Positions 7,075 through 14,957 of a stretch of DNA of 39,128 nt are shown here, piece after piece. Numbering within the stretch: the first letter of the stretch is position 1; each line of letters begins with the position of its first letter. Under the pieces are notes generated by a model that was not told the DNA's origin, did no database searches, and saw nothing but the letters and a program-made list of their open reading frames with translations. The stretch is from contig JAPKGU010000013.1 in assembly GCA_026647565.1 (NCBI GenBank), positions 1 through 39,128 of the forward strand, given 5' to 3'. A program made the position numbers and the translations under genes. This DNA comes from Phycisphaerales bacterium (lineage in GTDB: Bacteria > Planctomycetota > Phycisphaerae > Phycisphaerales > UBA1924).

Positions 7075-9234
7075 TCACGCCGCGACGGCCGGCGCCCGAG
7101 CGAGCGACTCGGGCACCGGAACCAGACCGAGCGACTCAACCTCGACCCCCGTGGCCACCTCGTTGTACCCCAGCACCGCCACCGCCGGCAGGTGCGGCTC
7201 GACGATCTGTCTCACAGCGGCGCGAACCTGGGGTGAGGCGATCACGACAGGGTGGCCTCCGGCGGCGGTCACCCGCTTGAGCGCTCCGACGACCTCTTCG
7301 GCGACGAGTCGCGCGACCCGTGCCGGCATGGAGAGCGACGTGCCCGCGGCGCTGCGATCGATGAACCCCGAGACGACGTCTTCCAATGAGGGGTCGAGCG
7401 TGACGCAGACGAGATTGAGCTTTCCGTCGGGCATCGGGGTTGCGTACTGCTGGCAGATGCAGCGTTTCAGGCCGTTCCGGACGTACTCCGTGAGGATGTC
7501 CAGGTCCTTGGTCTTGGGAGCCCATTCGGAGATGGTCTCGAGGATGGTCTCCATGTCCCGCACGGGCACACGCTCGCGGAGCAGATTCTGGAGCACACGC
7601 TGGAGCTCGGCCGGCTTGATGATGCCGGGGACCGTCTCCTCCACCAGCTTCGGCGACCTCTCCTTGACCGGTTCGAGAAGGTTCGCCACCTCCTGCCGGG
7701 TCAGCAGCTCGTCGGCGTGACGCTTGACGATCTCGGTCAGGTGCGTGGCGACCACGCTCGTCGGATCGACCACGGTGTAGTTCATCGATTCGGCGCGGGT
7801 TCGCTGCATGGGCTCGATCCACCATGCGTCGAGTCCGAACGCGGGCTCGCGCGTCTGCTCCCCGTCGATCTTGCCCGAGGCAAGGCCCGAGTCCATCGCA
7901 AGGAGCCGATCCGGACGCACGCTCCCCGATGCCACCACCGCCCCACGCACCTTCACGCGATACTCGTTCGGCACCAGCTGCACATTGTCGCGCATGCGCA
8001 CCGGGGGCATCACAAGCCCGAGTTCGACCGCCAGTTGGCGCCGAACCGCGGCGATCCGATCGAGCAGCGTGCCGCCCTGCCCCGGATCGACCAGACCGAC
8101 GAGTCCGTATCCGACCTCGACCTCGAGCGTGTCCACCTTCAGGAGCGACTCGACGGGTGGCGGCTCGGACTTTGCCGGCGCCACGTGTGCCGCGGCGTCG
8201 GCGGCCTCGCGTTTGCGCCTGGACCCGCGCATCATGGACCATGCCACGCCGCCGATCCCGCCGGCGCACGCCAAGAGGGGAATGGTCGGCAGTGGCGTCA
8301 TGGCGAGGATCGCAAGGAACCCGGCGGTGATGAGCAGCCCCTTCGGCTGGCTGATGAGCTGCCCGGTGAGTTCCTGCCCGAGATCCTCGCGTGACCCTGA
8401 TCGCGTGACGATCAGTGCCGACGCGATCGCGATGATGAACGAGGGGATCTGGCTGGTAAGCCCGTCTCCGATCGTCAGCTTGGTGAAGACCTCCGCTGTC
8501 TGGCCCGCGGGCCATCCGCGATCGAGGATGCCGACTGCGAACCCGCCGAGCACATTGATGATGGTGATGATGATGCCTGCGATGGCATCGCCCCGCACAA
8601 ACTTGCTGGCGCCGTCCATCGCGCCGAAGAAGTCCGCTTCCTGGCGGATCTCCTCGCGCCGGCGCCGGGCCTCGGCCTCGTCGATGATCCCCGCGTTCAG
8701 ATCGGCATCGATCGCCATCTGCTTGCCGGGCATCGCGTCGAGGGTGAACCTTGCCGCCACCTCGCTGACGCGCCCGGCACCCTTCGTGATCACAACGAAC
8801 TGGACGATCACGATGATGAGGAAGATCACGACGCCGACGAACAGCGAGTCACCGGCGACGAAGTCGCCGAACGCCCGGATGACATGCCCCGCAACCGAGG
8901 CGGCCTCCGCCGGCGTCGACGCATCGGCCGTCAGGATCAGGCGCGTCGAGGCGATGTTCAGCACCAGTCGGGCCAGCGTGGTCCCGAGCAGCAGCGAGGG
9001 GAAGACGCTGAACTCCAGCGGCTTGCCCATGTAGATGCACGTGAGCAGGATGATGACCGACGCCGCGATGTTCAGCGAGATCAACACGTCCATGAGCGCC
9101 GGAGGCAGCGGGATCACGATGACAACGATCATGAAGACGAAGGCGAGGGGCACGATCAGCCCGCGATGGCGCGAGACCGCTGACGCCCACTGCGCCGGTC
9201 CGCCGCCCCCGATGCTCTTCGCTTTCTCCGCCAC
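7075..9234 (-). CDS. flhA: flagellar export gate protein FlhA
   Basis: FlhA is the large membrane component of the type III flagellar export gate; its cytoplasmic domain docks chaperone-substrate complexes. The N-terminal half has about eight hydrophobic helices and the FHIPEP-family signature region around GDGLTSQIPSFIIAIASALIV, then RSGSREDLG. From about residue 350 the protein is soluble (VEVGYGLVGLVDP through VVDPTSVVATHLTEIVKRH). The length of 719 residues is slightly above the usual 680-700. The start is a GTG with GGAG 8 bases upstream. It follows flhB by 20 bases. The tail (SLARAPAVAA) is short and Ala-rich. Confidence 0.97.
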   Translation of the reverse strand: MAEKAKSIGGGGPAQWASAVSRHRGLIVPLAFVFMIVVIVIPLPPALMDVLISLNIAASVIILLTCIYMGKPLEFSVFPSLLLGTTLARLVLNIASTRLILTADASTPAEAASVAGHVIRAFGDFVAGDSLFVGVVIFLIIVIVQFVVITKGAGRVSEVAARFTLDAMPGKQMAIDADLNAGIIDEAEARRRREEIRQEADFFGAMDGASKFVRGDAIAGIIITIINVLGGFAVGILDRGWPAGQTAEVFTKLTIGDGLTSQIPSFIIAIASALIVTRSGSREDLGQELTGQLISQPKGLLITAGFLAILAMTPLPTIPLLACAGGIGGVAWSMMRGSRRKREAADAAAHVAPAKSEPPPVESLLKVDTLEVEVGYGLVGLVDPGQGGTLLDRIAAVRRQLAVELGLVMPPVRMRDNVQLVPNEYRVKVRGAVVASGSVRPDRLLAMDSGLASGKIDGEQTREPAFGLDAWWIEPMQRTRAESMNYTVVDPTSVVATHLTEIVKRHADELLTRQEVANLLEPVKERSPKLVEETVPGIIKPAELQRVLQNLLRERVPVRDMETILETISEWAPKTKDLDILTEYVRNGLKRCICQQYATPMPDGKLNLVCVTLDPSLEDVVSGFIDRSAAGTSLSMPARVARLVAEEVVGALKRVTAAGGHPVVIASPQVRAAVRQIVEPHLPAVAVLGYNEVATGVEVESLGLVPVPESLARAPAVAA

Positions 9235-9254
9235 GGTTCACGCTCCGTCCATGT

Positions 9255-10325
9255 TCACGACGCCACCCGCCGCTCCAACCGATACACGTACGCCAGGACC
9301 TCCGCGACGGCCTCGTAGTGCTCGGCGCTGATCGCCCGGCCGACCTCGACATTGTGGAAGAGGGCCCGTGCGAGCGGGGGACGCTCAACGATCGGCACCC
9401 CGTTCGCCGCCGCGACCTCGCGGATCCGGAACGCCATGAGGTCCGCGCCCTTGGCCGTGACGATCGGCGCGGCCATGCTCGCGGAGTCGTACCTGAGCGC
9501 GACGGAGAAGTGCGTCGGGTTGGTCACCACCACGTCGGCCTGCGGGACGTCGGTCCTGATCCGCTGCATCGCCATCTCGAAGGCGATGCGCATCCTCCGG
9601 CGCTTGACCTCCGGATCGCCGTCCATGTTGCGGCGTTCGTCCTTGATCTCCTGCTTTGTCATGCGGAGGTCGCGGGTGTGCTGCCATCGCTGGTAGAGAA
9701 GGTCGATGACGCCGAGCACGATGAAGACCGCGATGATCCATGCCGCCACCTCGGCGACGATGCCGAGCATCGTGCGTGCGCCGGCGATCGCGCCGAGATT
9801 CGGCAGCCCGGCCAGGTCGGGGAGCTTCGCCGCGATGATGACCCACGCGATCGAGCCGGCGATCGCCAGCTTGGCGACCCCCATGCCGCCCTTCACGGCG
9901 CTGCGCATGCCGAAGATGCGTTTGAATCCGGAGATGGGATTGAGCTTGTCCAGCTTGGGCGCGAGCGGCTTGGTCGTGAACATCAGCCCGATCTGGCTGG
10001 CGTGGGCGATCGCGGCGATCACGAACATCGCGAGCATGAACGGCGAGGCCATGATCGCGGCTTCCAGCCCGGCCCACCGCAGCGTCCGAGTCAGGTCGGC
10101 CGTGCCGATCGGCATGGCGTCGGTCTCCATCTCGAGCGTCCGACGCATGACGGAGGCCATGGCGCCGACCAGCCACCCTCCGAGCACCAGCGAGAGCGCA
10201 AGTCCCATCGCGACCTCGATCGCGCCGGACAACTCGGTGCTCTTGGCGACCTGGCCTCGATCGCGTGCCTCGCTCAGCCGGCGCGAGGTTGGGGCTTCTG
10301 TTCTCTCGCCAAGCTCTTCGGCCAC
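9255..10325 (-). CDS. flhB: flagellar export switch protein FlhB
   Basis: FlhB switches export specificity from rod/hook to filament substrates. It begins with the typical EELGERTEAPTSRRLSEARDRGQVAKS segment and has four hydrophobic segments, then a cytoplasmic domain carrying the autocleavage motif NPTH at 269-272 (followed by FSVALRY). The length of 356 residues is typical. The start is GTG with GGAG 8 bases upstream. The FliK-FlhB length-control pair is complete in this window, as fliK is also present. It follows fliR by 15 bases. Confidence 0.97.
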   Translation of the reverse strand: MAEELGERTEAPTSRRLSEARDRGQVAKSTELSGAIEVAMGLALSLVLGGWLVGAMASVMRRTLEMETDAMPIGTADLTRTLRWAGLEAAIMASPFMLAMFVIAAIAHASQIGLMFTTKPLAPKLDKLNPISGFKRIFGMRSAVKGGMGVAKLAIAGSIAWVIIAAKLPDLAGLPNLGAIAGARTMLGIVAEVAAWIIAVFIVLGVIDLLYQRWQHTRDLRMTKQEIKDERRNMDGDPEVKRRRMRIAFEMAMQRIRTDVPQADVVVTNPTHFSVALRYDSASMAAPIVTAKGADLMAFRIREVAAANGVPIVERPPLARALFHNVEVGRAISAEHYEAVAEVLAYVYRLERRVAS

Positions 10326-10340
10326 GTCCGAATCTCCACG

Positions 10341-11129
10341 CTACAGCGTCGAAGCCCAGCGAGACACCTCGCCGAGCGTGTCCGTGATGAACTCCACGCT
10401 CACCTCGCCGATCGTCCGCATCGAGAGCGCCAGCACCATGATGCCCACGAGGATCTTGAGCATGAACCCGACCGTCATCGTGTTCATCTGGGGCAGGAAC
10501 TTGCCGAGCAGACCGACCACGACGAGGATGGCGGCGATGACACCCCACACCGGGGCCGCGACCCGGACCGCAAGCTCCAAGCCCCCGGACAGCACTCCGA
10601 CGAGGGTTTCCATGGGGAGCCCTTCGACCCCGAACGAGCCGATGGGCACCCGATCGAACGTGGAGAGGAGCGTGAGGAAGAGCATGTCCACGCCACCGAT
10701 CGCCACGTACGCCGCGAAGCCGACAAAGAAGAGGACCTGTCCCAGCGCGTCGATCTCGGCGTCCGACTCGGGGTTGTAGACTCGCGCGAGGTTTAGACCC
10801 ATCTGGTGCCCGATGAGCACACCGGCCAGGTCGAGCGCGAGGATCGGGACTGCAGCGATGAGGCCCATCGACAGGCCGATCATCGTCTCGGAGAGCAGGA
10901 GCCAGGGGAGCGACACGAGGTCGATCGGCCCCACGGCAACACCCGCCGACGACGCGGCAATGACGACGGGTGTCGCGGCGGCGCCGATCGTCGCCGCGAT
11001 CAAGGCCCGCACGCGGAACGGGAGCGTGACGCTCGAGATCATGGGCGCAAAGATGAACAGCCCGGCGACGCGCGTCACAACCAGCATCCAAGGCACTGCC
11101 ATGTCCAGGAGCGGGCCAAGTCCCTGCAT
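10341..11129 (-). CDS. fliR: flagellar export gate protein FliR
   Basis: FliR is one of the three proteins forming the inner-membrane export pore (FliP5-FliQ4-FliR1). Multiple hydrophobic helices cover almost all 262 residues, with typical segments such as RVAGLFIFAPMIS, LPFRVRALIAATIG and VGQVLFF-like positions, and the family ending around FMLKILVGIMVLALSM. It starts at ATG 11129 with GGAG 6 bases upstream, which overlaps the fliQ TAG stop region. Gene order P-Q-R is conserved, supporting the assignment. Confidence 0.95.
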   Translation of the reverse strand: MQGLGPLLDMAVPWMLVVTRVAGLFIFAPMISSVTLPFRVRALIAATIGAAATPVVIAASSAGVAVGPIDLVSLPWLLLSETMIGLSMGLIAAVPILALDLAGVLIGHQMGLNLARVYNPESDAEIDALGQVLFFVGFAAYVAIGGVDMLFLTLLSTFDRVPIGSFGVEGLPMETLVGVLSGGLELAVRVAAPVWGVIAAILVVVGLLGKFLPQMNTMTVGFMLKILVGIMVLALSMRTIGEVSVEFITDTLGEVSRWASTL

Positions 11130-11138
11130 CGCTCACTC

Positions 11139-11390
11139 CTAGACCATGGTGAACGCCTGCACGGCGTAGTCGACCAGTCGTTGCGCGATCCAGGGAATGA
11201 GCAACGCCGCAACGATCACCATCACGGCGATCTTCGGCACGAACGTGAGCGTCTGGTCCTGGATGGACGTGACAGACTGAAAGATGCTGATTGCCAGCCC
11301 GACAACCATCCCCACAAGCAGGATCGGCGCCGCGATCTTCAGCATCACGATCAGCATATCCGTCGCCATCTCCAGCGCCCGATCATCCAT
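11139..11390 (-). CDS. fliQ: flagellar export gate protein FliQ
   Basis: FliQ is a two-helix subunit of the export pore. The 83-residue protein has hydrophobic stretches IVMLKIAAPILLVGMVVGLAISIFQ and FVPKIAVMVIVAALLIPWIA, separated by the conserved loop SVTSIQDQTLTF. This matches the family closely, including length. It is preceded by GGGAG and starts 11 bases after the fliP stop. Confidence 0.96.
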   Translation of the reverse strand: MDDRALEMATDMLIVMLKIAAPILLVGMVVGLAISIFQSVTSIQDQTLTFVPKIAVMVIVAALLIPWIAQRLVDYAVQAFTMV

Positions 11391-11401
11391 CGTTCGTCTC
11401 C

Positions 11402-12394
11402 CTACGAGAACATCGCCGCCACGCTCGGTCCCGCGTTCGACGCCCAGGCGTGGACCGCGCCGGCCGCCTCAAGAAACGCCCCTTGCACGCCCTCGCCGTC
11501 GGCGCCGGTCGGCCCCGAGCCGGTGACGAAACTCGTCAGCAGCCCCCCCACGACAAGCTGCCAGCCGTCCACCAGGATGAACAGGAGCAGCTTGAACGGG
11601 AGCGAGATCAGCACTGGCGGGAGCATCATCATGCTCATCGAGATCAGCACGCTCGCGATCACCATGTCGATGACCAGGAACGGCAGGTAGATCCTGAATC
11701 CCATCAGGAACGCCGCCTTCAACTCGCTCAGCACGAACGCAGGGATCAGGGTGATCATGTCCACGTCGGCACGTGTGAGATTCTCCGGCTCGCTCGTGTC
11801 CACGCCCCGGTAGTTGAGCATCATGTACACGCTCGACCAGTTGCCCGTCGCCTCGATCTGGTCGAACATGAAGTCGCGGAGCGGCTGCTTCCCCCGCTCC
11901 CACAGCGCGTCATAGTCGCGGACCTCGCCCGACCGATACGGCTCCACCGCCTCGTTCCAGACACGACCCATCGTCGGCGCCATCACCACCATCGTCATGA
12001 ACAGCGCAAGTCCGGTCACCACCTGCGGCGGCGGGAGCGACTGTGTTCCAAGCGCCTGCTTCAGCAGGCCCAGGACGATCAGGATCCGCAGGAAGCACGT
12101 GCAGAGCAGCAGAATCGAAGGAACCAGGGAGATGACAGTCAGGACCAGCATCACGTTCAACGCCGCCGAAAGCCCCGCCCCCTGCGCTTCACCCGACCGG
12201 CCCGACATCGCGTCCGCGGCGTCGTCGAGCACGCGCAGCGGATTCAGAGCGTCTCCCATCGTGCCCGTCTGACCCGGAGATACGCTCGGCAACAAGCCGC
12301 CCGACGCCCCGGCGGATTCCACGGGCGGGCCGTACTGCCCCCACGCCGCGTGCGCGAGAAGGACGTGGAGCAGGATGGCGAGCCAGGTTCTCAC
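11402..12394 (-). CDS. fliP: flagellar export gate protein FliP
   Basis: FliP forms the pentameric core of the export pore. A signal peptide (about 20 residues ending AWGQ) and a Gly/Ser-rich segment precede the conserved membrane part: VLTVISLVPSILLLCTCFLRILIVLGLLKQALG, TGLALFMTMVVMAPT, the acidic DVDMITLIPAFVLSELKAAFLMGF and FLVIDMVIASVLISMSMMMLPP. At 330 residues it is longer than the typical 250, owing to the leader region. The start is GTG, and it overlaps the fliO stop by 4 bases (GTGA), with GGAGG upstream. Confidence 0.96.
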   Translation of the reverse strand: MRTWLAILLHVLLAHAAWGQYGPPVESAGASGGLLPSVSPGQTGTMGDALNPLRVLDDAADAMSGRSGEAQGAGLSAALNVMLVLTVISLVPSILLLCTCFLRILIVLGLLKQALGTQSLPPPQVVTGLALFMTMVVMAPTMGRVWNEAVEPYRSGEVRDYDALWERGKQPLRDFMFDQIEATGNWSSVYMMLNYRGVDTSEPENLTRADVDMITLIPAFVLSELKAAFLMGFRIYLPFLVIDMVIASVLISMSMMMLPPVLISLPFKLLLFILVDGWQLVVGGLLTSFVTGSGPTGADGEGVQGAFLEAAGAVHAWASNAGPSVAAMFS

Positions 12395-13353
12395 CGGTCT
12401 GGCCTCCCCCCGGTGCGCATGGACTCAAGACGCGAACGCAGCGCAGCAGCACCATCGGCCGAGACACCGACCGGGGTGGTCGCCGCCTGGGGCCGGCGTG
12501 CGGCGTGCGACGCGGCAGCGGGTTGCGGCACGCCGGGCGCGGGCTTCGGCGTCGGCCGTGCCTTGGCACCCGTGCGTTCGAACCAGTCGGCCTTCACGAC
12601 CGGGGGCACAACCGTGACCGCCCGCTCCGGCGGCTCGTGGTTCAACCTCTCGACGATCGCCTTGAACCGCTCGGAGACGCTCTCCCCCTCGGCATCCTGC
12701 GCCTTCACGAGAATGGAAGCGACCTCCTCGGGATCGGTGATCTCGGCAAGCGTCGAGAGGCGTGCGGCGCCGCGTGCCCAGGTCTGTGACAACAGCAGGA
12801 CGCGCCGATCCAGACGCATCAGAATCAGCGTCTGTCCCCGAGCGATCGGGTACCGACCGAGCACGCTCAGAAGCCCCGCGGGCGAACGGCCACCAACACC
12901 CGCTGCGGCCGCGAGGCCACCCCTGGCGCGGGCCGTGCGGCGCACCACCCACGCAAGGGAGAGGATCGCGCCGACCACGCCCACGAGCGCGGCAAGCGTC
13001 CGAAGTTCGCCCCGAAGCCCGTCGGCGCTCGCATCGGCCTCGCGCCGTATCGGTTCGGACTCGCGAGGCCGTCCGAGCGGGCGCGACTCGGAGGACGCCC
13101 CCGCCGACTTCTCGTCGGAAGGAGCGGCGACAGCCGGACGCGTTGATTCTGCCGCCGACGAGGTTGGGCCCCCACCCGGCAGGATCTCGGCGTCGCTCGC
13201 TTCGGATCGGATCGCTCCGGCCCGCGGTTCCGGCGCCTCCAAGACACGATCGGCGACCGCCTCCGAGGGATCAGGCCCTGCGCCGAGGAGCACGCCGGCG
13301 CTCCCAACGAGCGCGATGACGAGAGTTTGTTTGTACAACTTCTGTGCGCCCAT
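12391..13353 (-). CDS. fliO: flagellar export assembly protein FliO
   Basis: FliO helps assemble the FliPQR pore. The core motif is visible: LLSVLGRYPIARGQTLILMRLDRRVLLLSQT, then LSTLAEITDPEEVASIL, preceded by a membrane helix (LRTLAALVGVVGAILSLAWVVRRTA). ATG 13353 is preferred over the track start 36 bases earlier, since the protein then opens with a signal peptide (MGAQKLYKQTLVIALVGSAG). It carries a long Ser/Glu/Arg-rich periplasmic stretch before the helix and a Pro/Ala-rich cytoplasmic tail of about 100 residues, making it 320 residues against about 120-200 for most FliO. It lies 57 bases after fliN. Confidence 0.88.
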   Translation of the reverse strand: MGAQKLYKQTLVIALVGSAGVLLGAGPDPSEAVADRVLEAPEPRAGAIRSEASDAEILPGGGPTSSAAESTRPAVAAPSDEKSAGASSESRPLGRPRESEPIRREADASADGLRGELRTLAALVGVVGAILSLAWVVRRTARARGGLAAAAGVGGRSPAGLLSVLGRYPIARGQTLILMRLDRRVLLLSQTWARGAARLSTLAEITDPEEVASILVKAQDAEGESVSERFKAIVERLNHEPPERAVTVVPPVVKADWFERTGAKARPTPKPAPGVPQPAAASHAARRPQAATTPVGVSADGAAALRSRLESMRTGGRPDR

Positions 13354-13410
13354 GGTGCCGTCCTGGCCGGGTCCCGGCGCGCTCCGCACGCCGCTCGAAG
13401 TTCAACCACC

Positions 13411-13800
13411 TCACGCGGGTCTCTTGACCCGCTCCTCCCCTTCCACAATCTCGCTGATCCGGACGCAGAAGTTGTCGTTCAGCACGAGGATCTCGCCCCT
13501 GGCGACGTGACGCTCGTTGACGTAGACGTCCACGGGATCTCCCGCGAGCTTCTCCAGTTCAACCACGGCGCCCTCGCCGAGTCGAAGCACGTCCTCCACG
13601 AGCATCCGGGTGCGTCCGAGCTCGATCTTGACGTTGAGCGTGACGTCCGAGAGCAGGTCCATGCCCCGGCCGGAGGGACCAAGTCCCTTGCCGTCGAGGG
13701 CTGGCATCTCGAACTTTGCGGGCTCGCCGGCGCCGGTCGGCTTCTTGGCCCCGGCATCGGTGGGCACCTGAGCAGTGTCTTTCGTGGTGTCGTCTGACAT
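13411..13800 (-). CDS. fliN: flagellar motor switch protein FliN
   Basis: FliN forms the lower C-ring and helps dock the export ATPase. The C-terminal 80 residues are the SpoA domain (LLSDVTLNVKIELGRTRMLVEDVL, GAVVELEKLAGDPVDVYVNERHVARGEILVLNDNFCVRI). About 45 N-terminal residues are low-complexity. The length of 129 residues is normal for FliN and much shorter than FliY. Its partner FliM is not encoded next door as it usually is; fliL stands 162 bases upstream. The start ATG 13800 has CGGAG 5 bases upstream. Confidence 0.95.
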   Translation of the reverse strand: MSDDTTKDTAQVPTDAGAKKPTGAGEPAKFEMPALDGKGLGPSGRGMDLLSDVTLNVKIELGRTRMLVEDVLRLGEGAVVELEKLAGDPVDVYVNERHVARGEILVLNDNFCVRISEIVEGEERVKRPA

Positions 13801-13962
13801 GTGGCTCCGCCCGTACAGACATGCGCGCCGACCTCGGCGCGTCCGGCGTCTGCTATCGGACGAAGGGGCCTTGCCGCGCCAGAATCGCCGGACGAACGCG
13901 CAATGATCGCGCGTCCCGAGCCGGACCTGCGCCTCTTGGATGGGAGGGGTGCGACGGAGCCG
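13801..13962 (-). promoter_or_regulatory. intergenic fliL-fliN gap with CGTCCGATAGCA motif
   Basis: This 162-base gap has no gene that I can support. The minus strand carries CGTCCGATAGCA at 13851-13862, 50 bases before the fliN ATG. The same word stands before the TPR gene, and a one-base variant stands before the small gene at 14795. CCGATA resembles the -10 element of sigma28 promoters, but I see no TAAA-like -35. In most flagellar operons fliM occupies this position; no fliM remnant was recognised. Confidence 0.4.
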
Positions 13963-14499
13963 TCAGTCGACCTGCATCCCCTTGCACCGGGGAATCATGA
14001 CTCGCTCGACGTAGGGATGCCCCTCGGCGTCGGTGCCGATCACCTGTTGGATGTAGGCCGTGATCTGGCGGTTGATCGTCTCGAGACCGGGCTCCTTGAG
14101 CTGGGCGTGGCTGGCCCGTCGGAAGAGCATCGAGACCCCTTCCTTCATCTCCGCCTCGCGCGAGGCGAGCACAAAGGCGACGTGGTCCTCGTGCTTCGAC
14201 ATGACCTTCAGCACGATCTGGACATCCCACAGCCACACGCGTCCGGTCTGCATGTTCTGGAATCGATCCTCGACCAGCGGCACCTCGACGAGCGCCTGCT
14301 GCGCCGCGTCGTCGGCGCCGGCAAGGTGCGACGCCTCCGCCTGCTTCGGCGCGGACATCATCTTCACGACCCCGAAGACAGCCACGCCCTCGACAGCCAT
14401 GAGCGCCCCCACCACGATCGGCAGCGGAAGCCCCTTCTTCTTGGCTGGCGCCTGCTCCGCGCCCGACTCCGCGGCTCCCTTGGCTTCCTGGTTCGACAT
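13963..14499 (-). CDS. fliL: flagellar basal body-associated protein FliL
   Basis: FliL is a single-pass membrane protein that surrounds and supports the stators. It has a lysine-bearing cytoplasmic head (QAPAKKKG), one helix (LPLPIVVGALMAVEGVAVFGVVKM) and a periplasmic stomatin-like domain (VPLVEDRFQNMQTGRVWLWDVQIVLKVMSK, EVSMLFRRASHAQLKEPGLETINRQITAYIQQVIG). The length of 178 residues is typical. The start has GGGAG 8 bases upstream. No motA/motB genes are in the window, so the stator it would contact must be encoded elsewhere. Confidence 0.9.
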   Translation of the reverse strand: MSNQEAKGAAESGAEQAPAKKKGLPLPIVVGALMAVEGVAVFGVVKMMSAPKQAEASHLAGADDAAQQALVEVPLVEDRFQNMQTGRVWLWDVQIVLKVMSKHEDHVAFVLASREAEMKEGVSMLFRRASHAQLKEPGLETINRQITAYIQQVIGTDAEGHPYVERVMIPRCKGMQVD

Positions 14500-14528
14500 C
14501 GAGGGAACTCCCGAGCTTGACCGACCGG

Positions 14529-14795
14529 TTACGCGGCCTTGCGCTCCGAAACCGTGTCGGCACCGATCCGACCAACGACTGCGGCCCTCGATCGCTCATC
14601 ACGCGGCGCCGTCGCCAGTGCGATGATCGAGCCGAACGCCAGAACCGACATCGCCCCGCCCAGCATCTGGCCGACCGACCAAGACGGGGTCAGACCGATC
14701 GCCATGGCGACCATGCACACGCCTGCGAGCACAACCGCGAATCGCGAACGACCACGTAGCGCGTGCAAAGCCGGAAATCGGGCGCGAGCGACCAT
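14529..14795 (-). CDS. small two-helix membrane protein between flgE and fliL
   Basis: Not recognised. From ATG 14795 (GGAG 8 bases upstream) the product is 88 residues: a basic head (MVARARFPALHALRGRSR), helix 1 (FAVVLAGVCMVAMAIGLTP), a short loop, helix 2 (GQMLGGAMSVLAFGSIIALATA) and a charged tail. The track start at 14837 has no ribosome-binding site. It occupies the slot where Bacillus and many other bacteria carry flbD/swrD and sometimes motA and motB. The positive N-terminus suggests both ends are cytoplasmic. A role in flagella is suggested only by position. Confidence 0.55.
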   Translation of the reverse strand: MVARARFPALHALRGRSRFAVVLAGVCMVAMAIGLTPSWSVGQMLGGAMSVLAFGSIIALATAPRDERSRAAVVGRIGADTVSERKAA

Positions 14796-14837
14796 GGAGC
14801 GACTCCAAGCCCCGAACTCGCGGGGCCTTGGGGTCAT

Positions 14838-14957
14838 CGGCGGTTCATGTTCGCGCCTTGACGGGGAGGTCCCGGAGACGCGCGGGGTCGCACGAATGCG
14901 CCGATCCGGAGACCGGACGCCATCGGAAGCTGATGTTATCGGACGATCACCCGACGC
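14838..14957 (-). promoter_or_regulatory. flgE downstream gap with CGTCCGATAACA motif
   Basis: With the preferred start of the next gene, the gap after flgE is about 160 bases. The minus strand has CGTCCGATAACA at 14934-14945, a one-base variant of the word before fliN and before the TPR gene. A short self-complementary stretch (CTCATCGGGCGATGAG) overlaps the flgE stop, but its loop is too tight to call a terminator and no T-run follows. Confidence 0.35.

Noticed and set aside
7136-8515. 459-residue minus-strand ORF inside flhA
   Set aside because: Arg/Gly-rich frame-shifted shadow of flhA with no recognisable motif; flhA is intact in its own frame.
9385-11136. 583-residue minus-strand ORF across fliR and flhB
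   Set aside because: Shadow frame rich in Arg, His, Gly and Asp, typical of GC-rich non-coding frames; both real genes are intact.
11291-13510. 739-residue plus-strand ORF opposite fliQ, fliP and fliO
   Set aside because: Antisense to three conserved genes, with Arg/His-rich low-complexity composition.
13878-13893. TGGCGCGGCAAGGCCC before fliN as a sigma54 site
   Set aside because: The -24 half matches, but the essential GC at -12 is replaced by CC.
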